Shown here one piece after another: positions 49,668 to 64,000 of a stretch of 64,000 nt of DNA. Each line of letters begins with the position of its first letter. Position 1 is the stretch's first letter. Under the pieces are notes generated by a model, which searched no databases, had not been told where the DNA came from, and worked only from the letters and a program-made list of their open reading frames with translations. The stretch is taken from assembly GCA_963786765.1 (NCBI GenBank), contig CAWBAJ010000028.1, positions 159,191-223,190 of the forward strand. The letters are read 5' to 3'. Source of the DNA: DATKNA01 sp963786765 (GTDB lineage: Bacteria > Actinomycetota > Actinomycetes > Actinomycetales > Kineosporiaceae). The translations under genes and the position numbers were made by a program.

Positions 49668-50478
49668 CGCGGACGGCGACCGAGCAGGTCGAACTCGCGG
49701 AGCACGGGGGTGGCCTCGATGACCTTCGTGAAGCTCACCTTCTCGCTGGCGAGGGTGAGCCCGACGACGCCGGCGAGCGCGGCGAGACGCACCCGCGGTC
49801 GCGCGCCTGCGACGAGCGCGAGCCCGAGCAGCGCCCCGGCGGCGTTCGCGCCCCCGTCGCCGAGCATGGCGCGCTCGCCAGGTCCTCGGGCAGCAGTGCG
49901 GCCGCAGGACCGGCGACCGCCGCCACGAACGCGCCGGCGGGCGCGCCGGACAGCACCGCCGGCGCGGGGAGGAGCGCGACCTTGAGGGCCCGCCCGGGCC
50001 GCAGGTCGAGCAGGTTGGCGAGGTTCGCGCAGCCGGCGACCAGCGCCGCGGCCGGCAGCAGGTCCCGCGGCCGGGCCTTGGGGCCCAGCACCAGGCCGGC
50101 GGCGACGGCGCCGGTGACCGCCAGCCCGGCGACCTTGACCCCACCGGTGGTGACCTCGCCGCGGGCCAGGGCCCCGAGGTGCCCGCGCAGCCCCTTGCGG
50201 CTCCCGCGCTCCGCGAGGTCGTCGAGCACTCCGAACGCGGCGGACCCGGCGACGGCGACGACACCGGCGGCGCGGGTGCGCCCGTCGAGGCCGGGGGCCG
50301 CCACGAGCGCAGCGCAGGCGCCGGCGGCGAGCGCCGGCCCCTCGAGCAGGGTGAGCGGCTCGCCGCGATGATTCGTCCGCTGCCACCGCGCCTCGCCTGC
50401 CGGCGGACGGCGGGTCAGCGCGGCCCACGCGAGCCGGGCCGCCGCGGTGCCGGCGAGGAGAGTCCGCAGGTGTGCCAC
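49664..50478 (-). CDS. MraY/WecA-like polyprenyl-phosphate sugar transferase paralogue (one frameshift)
   Basis: From about GTG 50478 it reads AHLRTLLAGTAAARLAWAAL, RWQRTNHRGEPLTLLEGPAL, then FGVLDDLAERGSRKGLRGHL, in which the FGxxDD resembles the catalytic loop of the MraY/WecA family, then ARGEVTTGGVKVAGLAVTGA and CANLANLLDLRPGRALKV. After a break near 49873 it continues RAMLGDGGANAAGALLGLAL and LASEKVSFTKVIEATPVLRE to 49664. Several helices are evident. I infer a membrane transferase or a degenerate paralogue; the exact lipid or sugar is unknown. It sits between steB and the flippase gene. Confidence 0.7.
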
Positions 50479-50533
50479 GGCCGCACTCTGCCAGAGCGGG
50501 ACGAGGCGTCGTCCCCGCCCGGCCGGTAGGGCG

Positions 50534-51567
50534 TCAGCCGTTGCTGCCCCGCGGCGGCAGGACGGCCTTCGCCCCCGCACCGAAGCCGTAGCTGCCGCGC
50601 TGCCCTGCTGTTGCTCGTGCAGCGCCAGCACCGTCGTCACGTCACCCATCGGCGTCCCGCCGGTGTCGACGGTGGAGACGGCCGTCGCCAGGGGCTGCTG
50701 GGCGCGGACAGCGGCGAGGATCCCGCCGGTCGTCGCCGAGGAGGCCGGCCCGACGACGACCGCGCCCGAGGAGTCGGCGTCCAGGACGGACGCGAGCGCC
50801 ATCCACGCGGGCGTCCCGTCGGGCGTGGGGGACGGGGTCGGTGTGGGGACCGCACTGCCCTGGACGGCCGTGGCCACCCCGGGAGCCAGGATGACGACCG
50901 CGTTGGCGCGCCCGGGGATGTCGCCGTTGACGTTGACGAGGCCGGCGTGCGCGAGGCCGTCGAGGAGGGTGCGGGAGGTCTCGTCCGGACGCTCGGCGGG
51001 CGACGTGTCGGTCGTGACCAGGGCGTGGGCGAGCACTTCGGCGGCAGCCGTGTCCGAGGCAGACCCGGCCGTCCCGCTGGCCGTCGGTGACGGGGACGGC
51101 GTCCGGCTCGCGGTGGCAGAGGTGCCTGACGTGCCGCCCGCGCTCCTGCGGAGGTCGGCGATCGCGGCGTCCCGGGCGGACCGGGACGCCGGGTCCGCCC
51201 AGGCGTCCTGCAGGTCGACGCGCCCGGTGAGGCGGCCGCCGGCCGCGGCGACGGCTTGGGTGAGGGGGCCGACGGCGTCGGCCTCCGCTCCCGGCAGGGT
51301 GAGGAGCACCACGGAGCGCCCCTCGAGCTGGCCGGCTACGAGGTGGTCCTGGACGTCGGTGATGAACGTGTCGCGGTTGCTGGTCGCCGCCTGCGCGGTC
51401 TTCAGCTGGGCGCCGAGCGCGTCCCGGTCCTGCCGCAGCGCGTCGACCCGCGCGGACAGGCCCTCGCTGATCGGGTCTTTCAGCGGGCCGGCGCCGAGCA
51501 CGATGCCCACGGCGAGGGCGAGGAACACCGAGACGAGGGAGACGAGGTGGTACCGGAAGTCGATCAT
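50534..51567 (-). CDS. steB: Copper transporter/MctB-family protein SteB (one frameshift)
   Basis: The N-terminus MIDFRYHLVSLVSVFLALAV is the nearly invariant start of the MctB/SteB family. It holds one membrane helix followed by a coiled coil (SEGLSARVDALRQDRDALGA) and a long periplasmic part with a Ser/Thr/Pro-rich linker (PTPTPSPTPDGTP). After a shift near 50600 the end reads YGFGAGAKAVLPPRGSNG. ATG 51567 overlaps the steA stop as ATGA. In Mycobacterium the relative is MctB (copper). In Corynebacterium SteAB affects cell-division ring and cell separation; both are family knowledge, not shown here. Confidence 0.85.
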
Positions 51568-52792
51568 GTAGAGGGCCACCGGGGGTAGTACGGGAGGGCT
51601 TCGGGCCGGGGATCGACGAAGAACCCGGTGACCCAGGAGAGGACGTCATCGAGACGGGCGCCGAGGAGAGCGTAGAAGGTCTGCCCGGCGGACGTCGCCG
51701 CGAGCGCGACGCCGAGCGCGACGAGCCCGGCCACGGCGAGCAGGACGACCTGTGTGGTGGAGATCCGCTGCCGGTACAGCCGGGAGACGCCTTTGGCGTC
51801 GACGAACTTGTCGCTGACCCGCAGCCGGGTGAGGAAGGTGCTGGCCATCCCGGCGCGGCCCTTGTCGAGGAAGTCGACCAGTCCCCAGTGGGTGCCGACG
51901 GCGACGATGAGCTCGGCCCCCTTGTCGTCGGCGAGGAGCATGGCGACGTCCTCACTGGTGCCCGCGGCCGGGAACAGGACGGGGTCGATGCCGAGTTCGC
52001 GGACCCGCTCGAGGCCGGGCGCCCGCCCGTCGCGATAGGCGTGGACGACGATCTCCGCGCCGCAGGTCAGCGCGCGGTCGCTGACCGAGTCCATGTCGCC
52101 GAGGACCATGTCGGGCTGGTAGCCGGCTTCGAGGATGGCGTCGGCGCCGCCGTCGACGCCGATGAGGACGGGGCGGTACTCGCGGATGTACGGCCGCAGC
52201 ATCGCCAGGTCTTCCTTGTACTGGTGCCCGCGGACGACGATGAGCACCTGCCGGCCCTCGATCGCGGTCTCGATCTGCGGGACGCCGGCACGGTCGAGCA
52301 GCAGGGCGCGCTCGCGGCGCAGGAAGTCCATGGTGTTCGCCGCGAACGACTCGATCTGGACGGCGAGGCCGGCACGGGCGGTCTCCACCGCGCGACTCGA
52401 TCATGGCGCCGTCGAGCTCGGTGCCCTTGGCGACGACTCGGTCGCCGAGCCAGAGCGCGCCCTCGTGGACGCGGACGACCGCCCCCTCCTGGACCGCGGT
52501 CAGGACGTCGGGCCCACGTCGTCGATGAGGGGGATGCCCGGCGTGGTGGATGATCTGCGGGCCCAGGTTCGGGATAGCGGCCGGAGATGCTGCAGGCCGC
52601 GTTGACGACGGCCGCCGGGCGGCAGGCGACGAGGGACTGCGCGGCGACGGCGTCGATGTCCAAGTGATCGATGATCGCGATGTCGCCGGGCCGCAGGCGC
52701 TTGGTGAGGTTCTTGGTCCGGCGGTCCACCCGGGCGGTCCCGGTGACGCCTGGTCCGCTCTCAGGAGCGGGTCGGCGCGGCAGCCGGGGCAT
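51564..52792 (-). CDS. steA: Cytokinetic-ring protein SteA-like, with frameshifts
   Basis: From ATG 52792: PRLPRRPAPESGPGVTGTAR, RTKNLTKRLRPGDIAIIDHL, AQSLVACRPAAVVNAACSIS, then across shifts IIHHAGIPLIDDVG, AVVRVHEGALWLGDRVVAKG, and the long intact part FLRRERALLLDRAGVPQIET, RPVLIGVDGGADAILEAGYQ, PDMVLGDMDSVSDRAL (a thiamine-pyrophosphokinase-like GDxDS site) and one C-terminal helix near ISTTQVVLLAVAGLVALGVA. Shifts lie near 52572, 52538, 52510 and 52390. Three are single-base changes in or beside runs of G or C. It pairs with SteB in cell division in Corynebacterium. Confidence 0.85.
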
Positions 52793-52842
52793 CCTCACCG
52801 GATGATGGTCGCACGGAGCGCTGGGAGGTCGCTGGCACGCGT

Positions 52843-54654
52843 TCACCCGCCCGCGGCGCGGGCCGCGCCCCGCCGGCCGGAGGCGCGCTGCGCGCTCCGG
52901 CGCGCCGACCGCTCCTGCTCGGCGGCCTCGAGCAGCTCCTGGGCGTGCGCCTGCGCGGTGTCCGAGTCCGCCATGCCGCCGAGCATGCGGGCGAGCTCGC
53001 GGACCCGGCCCGGCCCGTCCAGCGAGGTCACGCCGCTGACGGTCACCTCGCCGTCGCTCGGACTTCACGACGGTGAGGTGCCGGTCGGCGAACGCGGCGA
53101 CCTGGGCGAGGTGGGTGACGACGAGCACCTGCGAGGTGCGCGCGAGGCGCGCGAGGCGGCGGCCGATGCCGAGCGCCGCGCGGCCGCCGACCCCCGCGTC
53201 GACCTCGTCGAAGACGAACGTCGGGACGGGGTCGGCGGCCGGCCAGCACGACCTCGAGGCCCAGCATGACCCGGGACAACTCGCCGCCGGACGCGCCCGG
53301 GCGATCGGCCGGGCCGGCGCGCCCGGGTGGGGCACCAGCAGGAACTCCACCTCGTCGATCCCGTCCGGGCCGGCCGCGTACCGCACGGCGGCATGCCGTC
53401 CGGCCGGCGAGGTCGACGGCGAGACCGTCGGGGTCCTCGCGGCGGCGAACGTCGACGACGAGCCGGGCGTCGGGCATCGACAGGTCGGCGAGCTCGCCGG
53501 ACACCGCGTCGCCGAGCGCGGCGGCAGCGTCCATCCGGCGCCGCGGATGAGCTCCGCGGCGTGCTCCGCGAGCGTCGCCGCGCAGCTGCTCGCGCTGGGC
53601 GTGCAGCTCGGTGGTGCGGTCCTCGTCGCCGTCGAGCTCGAGCAGCCGCGGGGCGGCCTCGGCCGCCCAGGCCAGCACAGCGTCGACGTCGCCGCCGTGG
53701 GTGCGGGCCAGCGCCGACAGCGCGGCCCGGCGCTCCTCCACGGCGGCGAGCCGGGCGGGGTCGGCCTCGACGCCGTCGGCGTAGCTCGCGCACTCGGCCG
53801 CGACGTCAGCGACCAGGTAGCCGATCTCCTCCAGCCGGGCGGCGAGGGCCGGCGAGCGCCGGGTCGTGGTCGGCGACCTGGTCCAGGGCGCGGCGGGCCT
53901 GCGCGAGGAGGGCGGCGACGTCGGGCGACCCCGGCCGTCGGGGTCGCCGGTGAGCGCCAGGTGGGCGTTCTGGGCGGCCAGCCGCAGTTCCTCGGCGTGG
54001 CCGAGCCTGGTCGACTCGGCCCGCAGGGCCGCGTCCTCGCCCGGGCTGGGGCTGCACGCGCTCGACCTCTGCCAGGCCGATGCGCAGGAGTTCGGCCTCC
54101 TGCTGGCGTTCCCGGGCGGTCGCCACGATCTCGGCGAGCCGGCCCTCGACGTGCTTCAGCCGCTGCCAGGTGGCCCGGTAGGCGGCGAGCGCCTCGGACA
54201 TGTCGGCGCCGGCGAACCGGTCCAGCGCCTCGCGCTGCCGCGCGGCGGACCGGAGCCGGATCTGGTCGCTCTGGCCGTGCACGGTGACGAGGTGCTCGGC
54301 GATCTCGGCGAGGACGCCGACGGGCACCGACCGGCCGCCCAGGTGGGTGCGGCCGCGGCCCTCCGCGCTGACGGTGCGCGTGACGATGAGGATGTCGCCG
54401 TCGTCGAGCTCCGCGCCGGCCTCGACCGCGCGCTGCGCGCGCGGGCCCTGCGGGTCGACGAGCACCCGGCCCTCGACGGTGGCCGTGCCGTGGCCCTTCC
54501 GGACGCTCGCGGGGTCGGCCTTGCCGCCCATGAGCAGTCCGAGACCGGTGACGACCATGGTCTTGCCGGCCCCGGTCTCGCCGGTGACGACGGTCAGGCC
54601 GGGCCCCAGCTCGAGGACGGCGTCGGCGATCACGCCGAGCCCGCGCAGGCGCAT
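52843..54654 (-). CDS. recN: DNA repair protein RecN, multiple frameshifts
   Basis: From ATG 54654 (GTG 54666 is an alternative): MRLRGLGVIADAVLELGPGL, the P-loop TVVTGETGAGKTMVVTGLGL, VTVHGQSDQIRLRSAARQRE, a long coiled coil, then after several shifts RTHGGDVDAVLAWAAEAAPR, LSMPDARLVVDV, the signature GASGGELSRVMLGLEVVLAG, DEVDAGVGGRAALGIG-type residues and the C-terminus VTVSGVTSLDGPGRVRELAR. At least seven indels fall between 54080 and 53040. RecN is an SMC-like ATPase for double-strand-break repair. Its position after tlyA matches Rv1696, except that nadK is missing in between. Confidence 0.85.
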
Positions 54655-54785
54655 CTCGAGCAGCACGCGTCCTCCTCTCCGGACCGGCGGGTCGCCGGCC
54701 GGCGCCGCACGGAAGACTAGGCGCACCCGCCGACAGGCGCCGGGGCGTCGGCCGAGCGGCCGCGCGCCGGCTCGTCGAGGCCCTG

Positions 54786-55600
54786 TCAGGGGGGTCCTTG
54801 CGCCACGGCCCGCGCCAGCACGTCGTCGTCCAGCGGGCCGGCGTCCGCCCGCAGCCACACGAAGTACTCGACGTTGCCGCTCGGCCCCGGCAGCGGGCTG
54901 GCCGTCGACGTCCCGGCAGCCGAGGCCCAGCTCGAGGGCGGCGGCGACCACCTCGCGGACGGCGTCCGCGCGCAGCGTCGGGATCGCGGACGACCCCGCC
55001 GGCGCCCAGCCGCTCCCGGCCGACCTCGAACTGAGGCTTGACCATGAGCACGAGGTCGGCGTCGGCCCGCGCGACGTCGCCGCAACGGCCGCAGCACGAG
55101 CCGGAGCGAGATGAACGACAGGTCGGCGACGACGACATCGACGAGCTCGCCCACGGCCGCCGCGTCGAGCTCGCGGACGTTCGTGCGGTCGACGACCGTG
55201 ACCCGCTCGTCCTGCTGCAGGGACCAGGCCAGCTGCCCATAGCCGACGTCGACCGCGACGACGTGCGCGGCGCCGCGCCGCAGCAGGACGTCGGTGAAGC
55301 CGCCGGTGCTCGCGCCGGCGTCCAGGCACCGGCGGCCGGCGACCTCCAGCCCGCCGGCCGCGAACGCGTCGAGCGCACCGGCGAGCTTGTGCCCGCCGCG
55401 GCTGACGTAGTCGGGCGCGTCGGCAGGCGCGGGCCGGACCACGATCGGCGGCGGCAGGGTCCACCTGGGTGGCCGGCTTGGTCGCGGCGCGCGCCGCCGA
55501 CGTCGACCCTGCCGGCGGCGACGAGTTCCCCCGCCTGCCCGCGGGAGCGGGCGAGGCCGCGGCGCACGAGCTCGGCGTCCAGCCGCCGCAGCCGCGCCAC
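54786..55600 (-). CDS. tlyA: TlyA-type rRNA 2'-O-methyltransferase/hemolysin homologue, frameshifts
   Basis: The S4 domain starts at GTG 55600 (ARLRRLDAELVRRGLARSRG, then QAGELVAAGRVDVGG). After one break the FtsJ-like methyltransferase follows: DYVSRGGHKLAGALDAFAAG, CLDAGASTGGFTDVLLRRGA (SAM site), VVDRTNVRELDAAAVGELVD, VVVADLSFISLRLVLRPL. Later pieces in other frames are DLVLMVKPQFEVGRERLGAG, ALELGLGCRDVDG and GNVEYFVWLRAD. About five shifts. TlyA 2'-O-methylates 16S C1409 and 23S C1920, giving capreomycin sensitivity in Mycobacterium. Confidence 0.88.
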
Positions 55601-55603
55601 GGC

Positions 55604-55789
55604 TCACTCCTCGACGTCGGCGAGGCGGTCCTGCAGCGTGCGGTGGACGTTCTCGAGAACGGCGAGGCGCTCCTCGAGAGGGTGCACCGCGACCTCGGCG
55701 AGAGCGGCCACGGCGGCGTCCACGGCCTGGTCGCCCGTCGCCGGCGGCCGGGCGGGGCGCTCGGGCACGTCTGCGGGCATCGAGCTCAC
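55604..55789 (-). CDS. Small conserved protein (Rv1693-like)
   Basis: 61 residues from GTG 55789 (ATG 55780 also possible): PERPARPPATGDQAVDAAVA, then ALAEVAVHPLEERLAVLENV, a predicted amphipathic coiled-coil helix. Size and place between the HAD phosphatase and tlyA match M. tuberculosis Rv1693, whose function is unknown. The stop lies three bases from the tlyA start, so the two are co-transcribed. Confidence 0.7.
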   Translation of the reverse strand: MSSMPADVPERPARPPATGDQAVDAAVAALAEVAVHPLEERLAVLENVHRTLQDRLADVEE

Positions 55790-55799
55790 TCCCGTCACG

Positions 55800-56874
55800 C
55801 TACCGCGCCCACTCCGCCTCCGGTTCGAGGCGGCGGACGGCGGCCAGCACCGGCTCGGGGTCCACGCCGACCTCTCCCCCGGCCCCGGACGGCGGCAGCC
55901 CCCACGCCGCGGCACACGCGGCGCGCAGCAGGTCCAGGGCGTCCTCGCCCGGCTCGTCGACGACGAGAGCGCCGGCCCGGACAGCCACCGCCGCCTCTCC
56001 ACAGCGCCCCCGGCCGTGCTCGTCGCGAACGGCCTCCGGGTGCGCGAGGAGCAGGGCCGCGAGGTCGCGTCCGACCAGGTCCGGGTCGAGCCGGCGCCGG
56101 GCACCGCAGGAGCTCGGTGACCCCGGTGATGCCGGTCAGGACGAGCAGCCCGGGCATCCGCGCCGCCCGAGCGCCCTCGAGGTCCGTGTCGAGGCGGTCC
56201 CCGACGGCGAGGGGCCGTGCGCTGCCCGCGCGAGCGGCGGCGTCCCGGAACGCCCTCGCCTCCGGCTTCCCGGCCACCGCGTCAGGACGCCGCCCGCCGG
56301 CGGCGCGCGACGGCGTTCACCAGGGCCCCGTTGCCGGGAGCCGGCCCGTGCGGGGTCGGGACGGTGAGGTCGAGGTTGCTGGCCACCCAGAAGAGCCCGG
56401 CGCGGACGGCCCGCGCGCCCTCGGCGAGGTCGCGCCAGCCGAGGTCGGGCCCGAACCCCTGGACGACGGCCTGCGGGGCGTCGTCCATCGAGCGACGCCG
56501 GCCGCAGACCCTCGGCAGCAAGAGCCTGGTGAAGTCCTTCGCCCCCGACGACGAGGACGGCGGCGCCCGCCGGGAGGCGCTCGGCGAGGATGCCGGCGGC
56601 GAGCTGCGCGGACGTGACGACGTCGCCGTCGTCGGCCGGGATGCCGAGCTCGCGCAGATGCGCACCGATCTTCTCCGGCGGCCGCGAGGCGTTGTTCGTC
56701 ACATAGACGCAGCGCAGTCCGCCGAGCGGCGGCGAGCGCTACCGCGTCGGCGGCCCCGGGCACAGCGGCGGGGCCGACATAGACCACGCCGTCGAGGTCG
56801 AGCAGCGCGACGTCGTGGACGTCGGCCGGGGGCGGCGACGCCGGGAGCACCACAGTGCCGTCAGGCACGGCCAC
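55800..56874 (-). CDS. HAD-superfamily phosphatase (NagD/Rv1692-like), frameshifts
   Basis: From GTG 56874, preceded by GAGGAG: DVALLDLDGVVYVGPAAVPG with the catalytic DxDGV, then across shifts RCVYVTNNASRPPEKIGAHL (motif II Thr-Asn), DGDVVTSAQLAAGILAERLP, VVQGFGPDLGWRDLAEGARA, AGLFWVASNLDLTVPTPHGP, AVAGKPEARAFRDAAARAGS (Lys), LAVGDRLDTDLEGARAARMP (acidic pair) and a C-terminal tail ending PEPVLAAVRRLEPEAEWAR. Breaks are near 56730, 56520, 56285 and 56105. Rv1692 is a glycerol-3-phosphate phosphatase; that activity is a possibility here, not a reading. Confidence 0.8.
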
Positions 56875-57022
56875 CGCGCTCCTCGTTCGCCCCGTCGTCC
56901 GCCCCGTCGTCGCCTCGCGCGCTACGGCGTCCCCCTGAACCACCGCGGCGTCCCGCACCACGTCGCCGGAGTTCTCCTCGACGTCCCCGACATCCTCGTC
57001 GTCCTCCCGACGTCCTCAGTCC

Positions 57023-58581
57023 TCAGTCCTCGAGGTCCTCGAGCACAAGTCCGTCGAGCTCGGCCAGCCGTTCGCCGACTCCGGTCAGGTCGTCCGGGTC
57101 GGCGTCCACCGCACGCTCGAGCCAGGCTCGGGCCTCGGCGTCGCGGCCGACGGCGGCGAGCGCGTCGGCGTACGCGGAACGCAGCCGCGCCACCCATGGC
57201 GCGCGCGCCCTGCTGTCCAGCAGTCCCACCTGCAGCGTGATCACCGCAGCATCGAGCTGACCGAGATCGGCACGCGCCCCCGCCTCGACGATCAGCATCT
57301 CTACCCGCTGGTCGACGGCAAGGCGCCCCAGCTCGGGGGCGGCCGCCATCGCGAGAGCCCGCTCGGGCCGGCCGAGGGCGCGCTCGCAGTCGGCCATCAC
57401 AGGCAGGTGCTCATCGGATCCGGTCAGCCGGCGGGCCGTCCGCAGCTCCGCGAGTGCCTCCGAGAAGTGCCCGGCCCGGTACGCGGCGAGGCCGGCAGCC
57501 TCCCGGACGACGCCGATGCGCGCGGCCCGGGCACGGGCGGCGAGGGCGTGCTGCCAGGCGGCCTCGGGGTCGTCGTCGATCAGCCGCCCGACCATCACCA
57601 GGTGACGGCCCACCTCCTTCGCCGTGAACGAGCTGAGCCCGGAGAGCGCCCTGCGCACGTCGCGGTCGAGCTCCGCGCCCGTCACGTCCTCCGGGACCGC
57701 CGGGGTGGCCGGCGTCGACGGGCGCGGTCCCCGCTGCGGGCGATCATCGCCACGTTCACCGCGGGTACGGGGGTTCCGCGGCCCGCGGTCCGGATAGGAC
57801 GCCGTGCGTCCGCCCTGACCGGCCGGCCGCCCCGGTCCGCCTGACCCCTGGCCTCGTCCGCCAGCAGCGGGACGTGCGGGGCGACCAGGAGCTCCCCCGC
57901 CTCCTCGCGGTCCGCCGCTCGGGTGCGGGCCGGCGGTCCGGCCGGCCCCACGGGCGCGCGGAGGCCGTACGCCGATCACCCCCGTCGTCCGGGAACGACG
58001 GCCTGCCCTGCCTCGTGCCGCCGGCCCGCTGCGGGCGCCCGTCGTTCCGGATCCCTCCACTGCGCTCGGTCCGCCCGGGCCGGGCGTCGCGGGTCGCACG
58101 GTTCACGCGCAGGCGTCCTGTCGCCGCCGGTCGCTCGGTCCGGTCGGGTTCTGCTGTCGCCGCCGGTCGCTCGCTCCGGTCGGATTCTCCTGTCGCCGTC
58201 GCCGGCACTGTCCGGGCGCGGCCTCCTGTCACCGCCACGCGCACTGCCGCCGCCTCGCGCACTGCCCGCGCGAGGCGCCCTGTCACCGCGAGACGCCCTG
58301 TCCCCGCCGCTTGCTCGGTCCGGACGGGCGGTCCTGTCCCCGCCGGCTGTGGTGTCCCGGCGCCCCGGCCGGTCGGCGCGTGCAGACCCGTCGGACCGCT
58401 CCTGCCGCGCTCTCCCCCCGGCACTGCTGCGCGAAGCGGGCTGCCCTCGAGCCCCTGACCGCGGCGGGCCGCCTGCTCGGGAGGGCCCACCCGATCCGGA
58501 GGTGCGCCGCTCGTCGCCCCGCTCGGGACCGTCGGGCCGGCCACGCTCGGGTCGGTCGCCTGATGACTGGTCTGGCGTCAC
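57023..58581 (-). CDS. TPR-like protein with long disordered Arg/Gly/Asp-rich N-terminus (frameshifted)
   Basis: The C-terminal 180 residues fold as TPR-like helices: LSSFTAKEVGRHLVMVGRLI, AWQHALAARARAARIGVVRE, GLAAYRAGHFSEALAELRTA, AVITLQVGLLDSRARAPWVA, EARAWLERAVDADPDDLTG. Ahead of them, from GTG 58581 (TPDQSSGDRPERGRPDGPER), about 300 codons are low complexity with repeated RPDRATGGDR-type units. The two parts lie in different frames and the shift falls in the repeats between 57976 and 58099. A TPR gene at this place matches Rv1691. The basic tail may bind RNA or polyanions; the function is unknown. Confidence 0.72.
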
Positions 58582-58645
58582 AGCAACTCCTCGCTCGGGG
58601 GGCACAGCAGGAAGCCTGCCCGGCGGAGGGGGCATGGCAAAACGG

Positions 58646-58707
58646 TGATGGCGGTCACCACCGCTGGCCCCCTTCTTGTGGGGGTGTGCTGGTGGTGACC
58701 GCCATCA
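58646..58707 (-). terminator. rRNA operon terminator
   Basis: TGATGGCGGTCACCACC (58646-58662) and GGTGGTGACCGCCATCA (58691-58707) are exact 17-bp inverse complements with a C-rich and G-rich loop that can pair internally. On the minus strand the hairpin follows 5S rRNA by about ten bases and is followed by a short GTTTTG run. Confidence 0.88.
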
Positions 58708-58718
58708 TCGGATGATGC

Positions 58719-58835
58719 TCGGCGGCGACCTACTCTCCCACCCGGTCCCCCGGGCAGTACCATCGGCGCTGACGGGCTTAGCTTCCGGGTTCGGAATGGA
58801 GCCGGGCGTTTCCCCGTCGCTATGGCCGCCGAAAC
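58719..58835 (-). rRNA. rrf: 5S ribosomal RNA
   Basis: About 117 bases. On the minus strand it starts GTTTCGGCGGCCATAGCGAC and ends GGTCGCCGCCGAGC, with the conserved CCATTCCGAACCCGGAAGCT loop. The terminal stem CGGCGGCC/GGTCGCCG is intact. Confidence 0.95.
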
Positions 58836-58920
58836 TCTATGGAGATGACCGGGCCTGGCCCGACCGCATCTCGGGAACCGCATAGTGGACGCGAGTACTT
58901 CGACACATCAGTGATGTGTG

Positions 58921-63980
<5,060 letters not shown>

Positions 63981-64000
63981 CAACACGACACCACACCCGA

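Overview
This is high-GC actinobacterial chromosome. The evidence is the GC-rich coding with many GTG starts and 4-base GTGA/ATGA gene overlaps, an rRNA operon without spacer tRNAs, and a conserved cluster on the minus strand (TPR gene - HAD phosphatase - small ORF - tlyA - recN - steA - steB - murJ-type flippase - pyrG - NUDIX - xerD - parA - scpA - scpB - rluB - aroH/tyrA - cmk - der). This order closely follows the Mycobacterium tuberculosis Rv1691-Rv1713 region. I do not assign a genus.

Layout. 0-14.9 kb is accessory: a DinB-like fragment, an ECF42-type sigma factor with its DGPF/YCII partner, a SnoaL-like protein, a GNAT acetyltransferase, an FMO-SDR oxidoreductase pair, an SRPBCC-hemerythrin fusion converging on a second hemerythrin protein, a YjbR protein, two divergent methyltransferases, a secreted BNR/sialidase-fold protein and a secreted galactose-oxidase-type copper radical oxidase with a lectin tail. 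14.9-21.3 kb is a mobile-DNA scar: a truncated group II intron whose 3' structural domain is split by an IS1634-family element with a 65-66 bp target duplication, then a triple-GAF SpoIIE-type phosphatase, a gene-poor low-GC stretch and tRNA-Pro(GGG). 21.7-25.7 kb holds der, cmk, tyrA and aroH. A methylmalonate-semialdehyde dehydrogenase with an internal deletion follows.

27.1-36.8 kb is the most unusual locus. A short exported protein with a TasA/SipW-type signal overlaps a ~3,000-codon gene. That gene joins a SipW-like signal peptidase, a further membrane segment with a TasA-like processing motif, and an array of nine FN3 domains and 35 RCC1 blades in five groups of exactly seven, suggesting five seven-bladed propellers. 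One single-base frameshift interrupts it.

36.8-58.6 kb is the conserved cluster for chromosome segregation (parA, scpA, scpB, xerD), RNA modification (rluB, tlyA), nucleotide synthesis (pyrG), repair (recN) and envelope/cell division (steA, steB, flippase, glycosyltransferases), plus the divergent ald/lrp pair. From about 43.6 kb onward almost every gene, including essential ones, carries one-base indels. Where the expected reading can be reconstructed, several are homopolymer-length errors, so these look like unpolished sequence rather than pseudogenes. nadK, normally between tlyA and recN, is not there. 58.6-64 kb is a complete rRNA operon on the minus strand (16S-23S-5S) with its terminator.

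Three dispersed non-coding repeat families (a 23-bp unit, an 18-bp tandem unit and a 44-45 bp palindrome) each occur at two distant intergenic sites.
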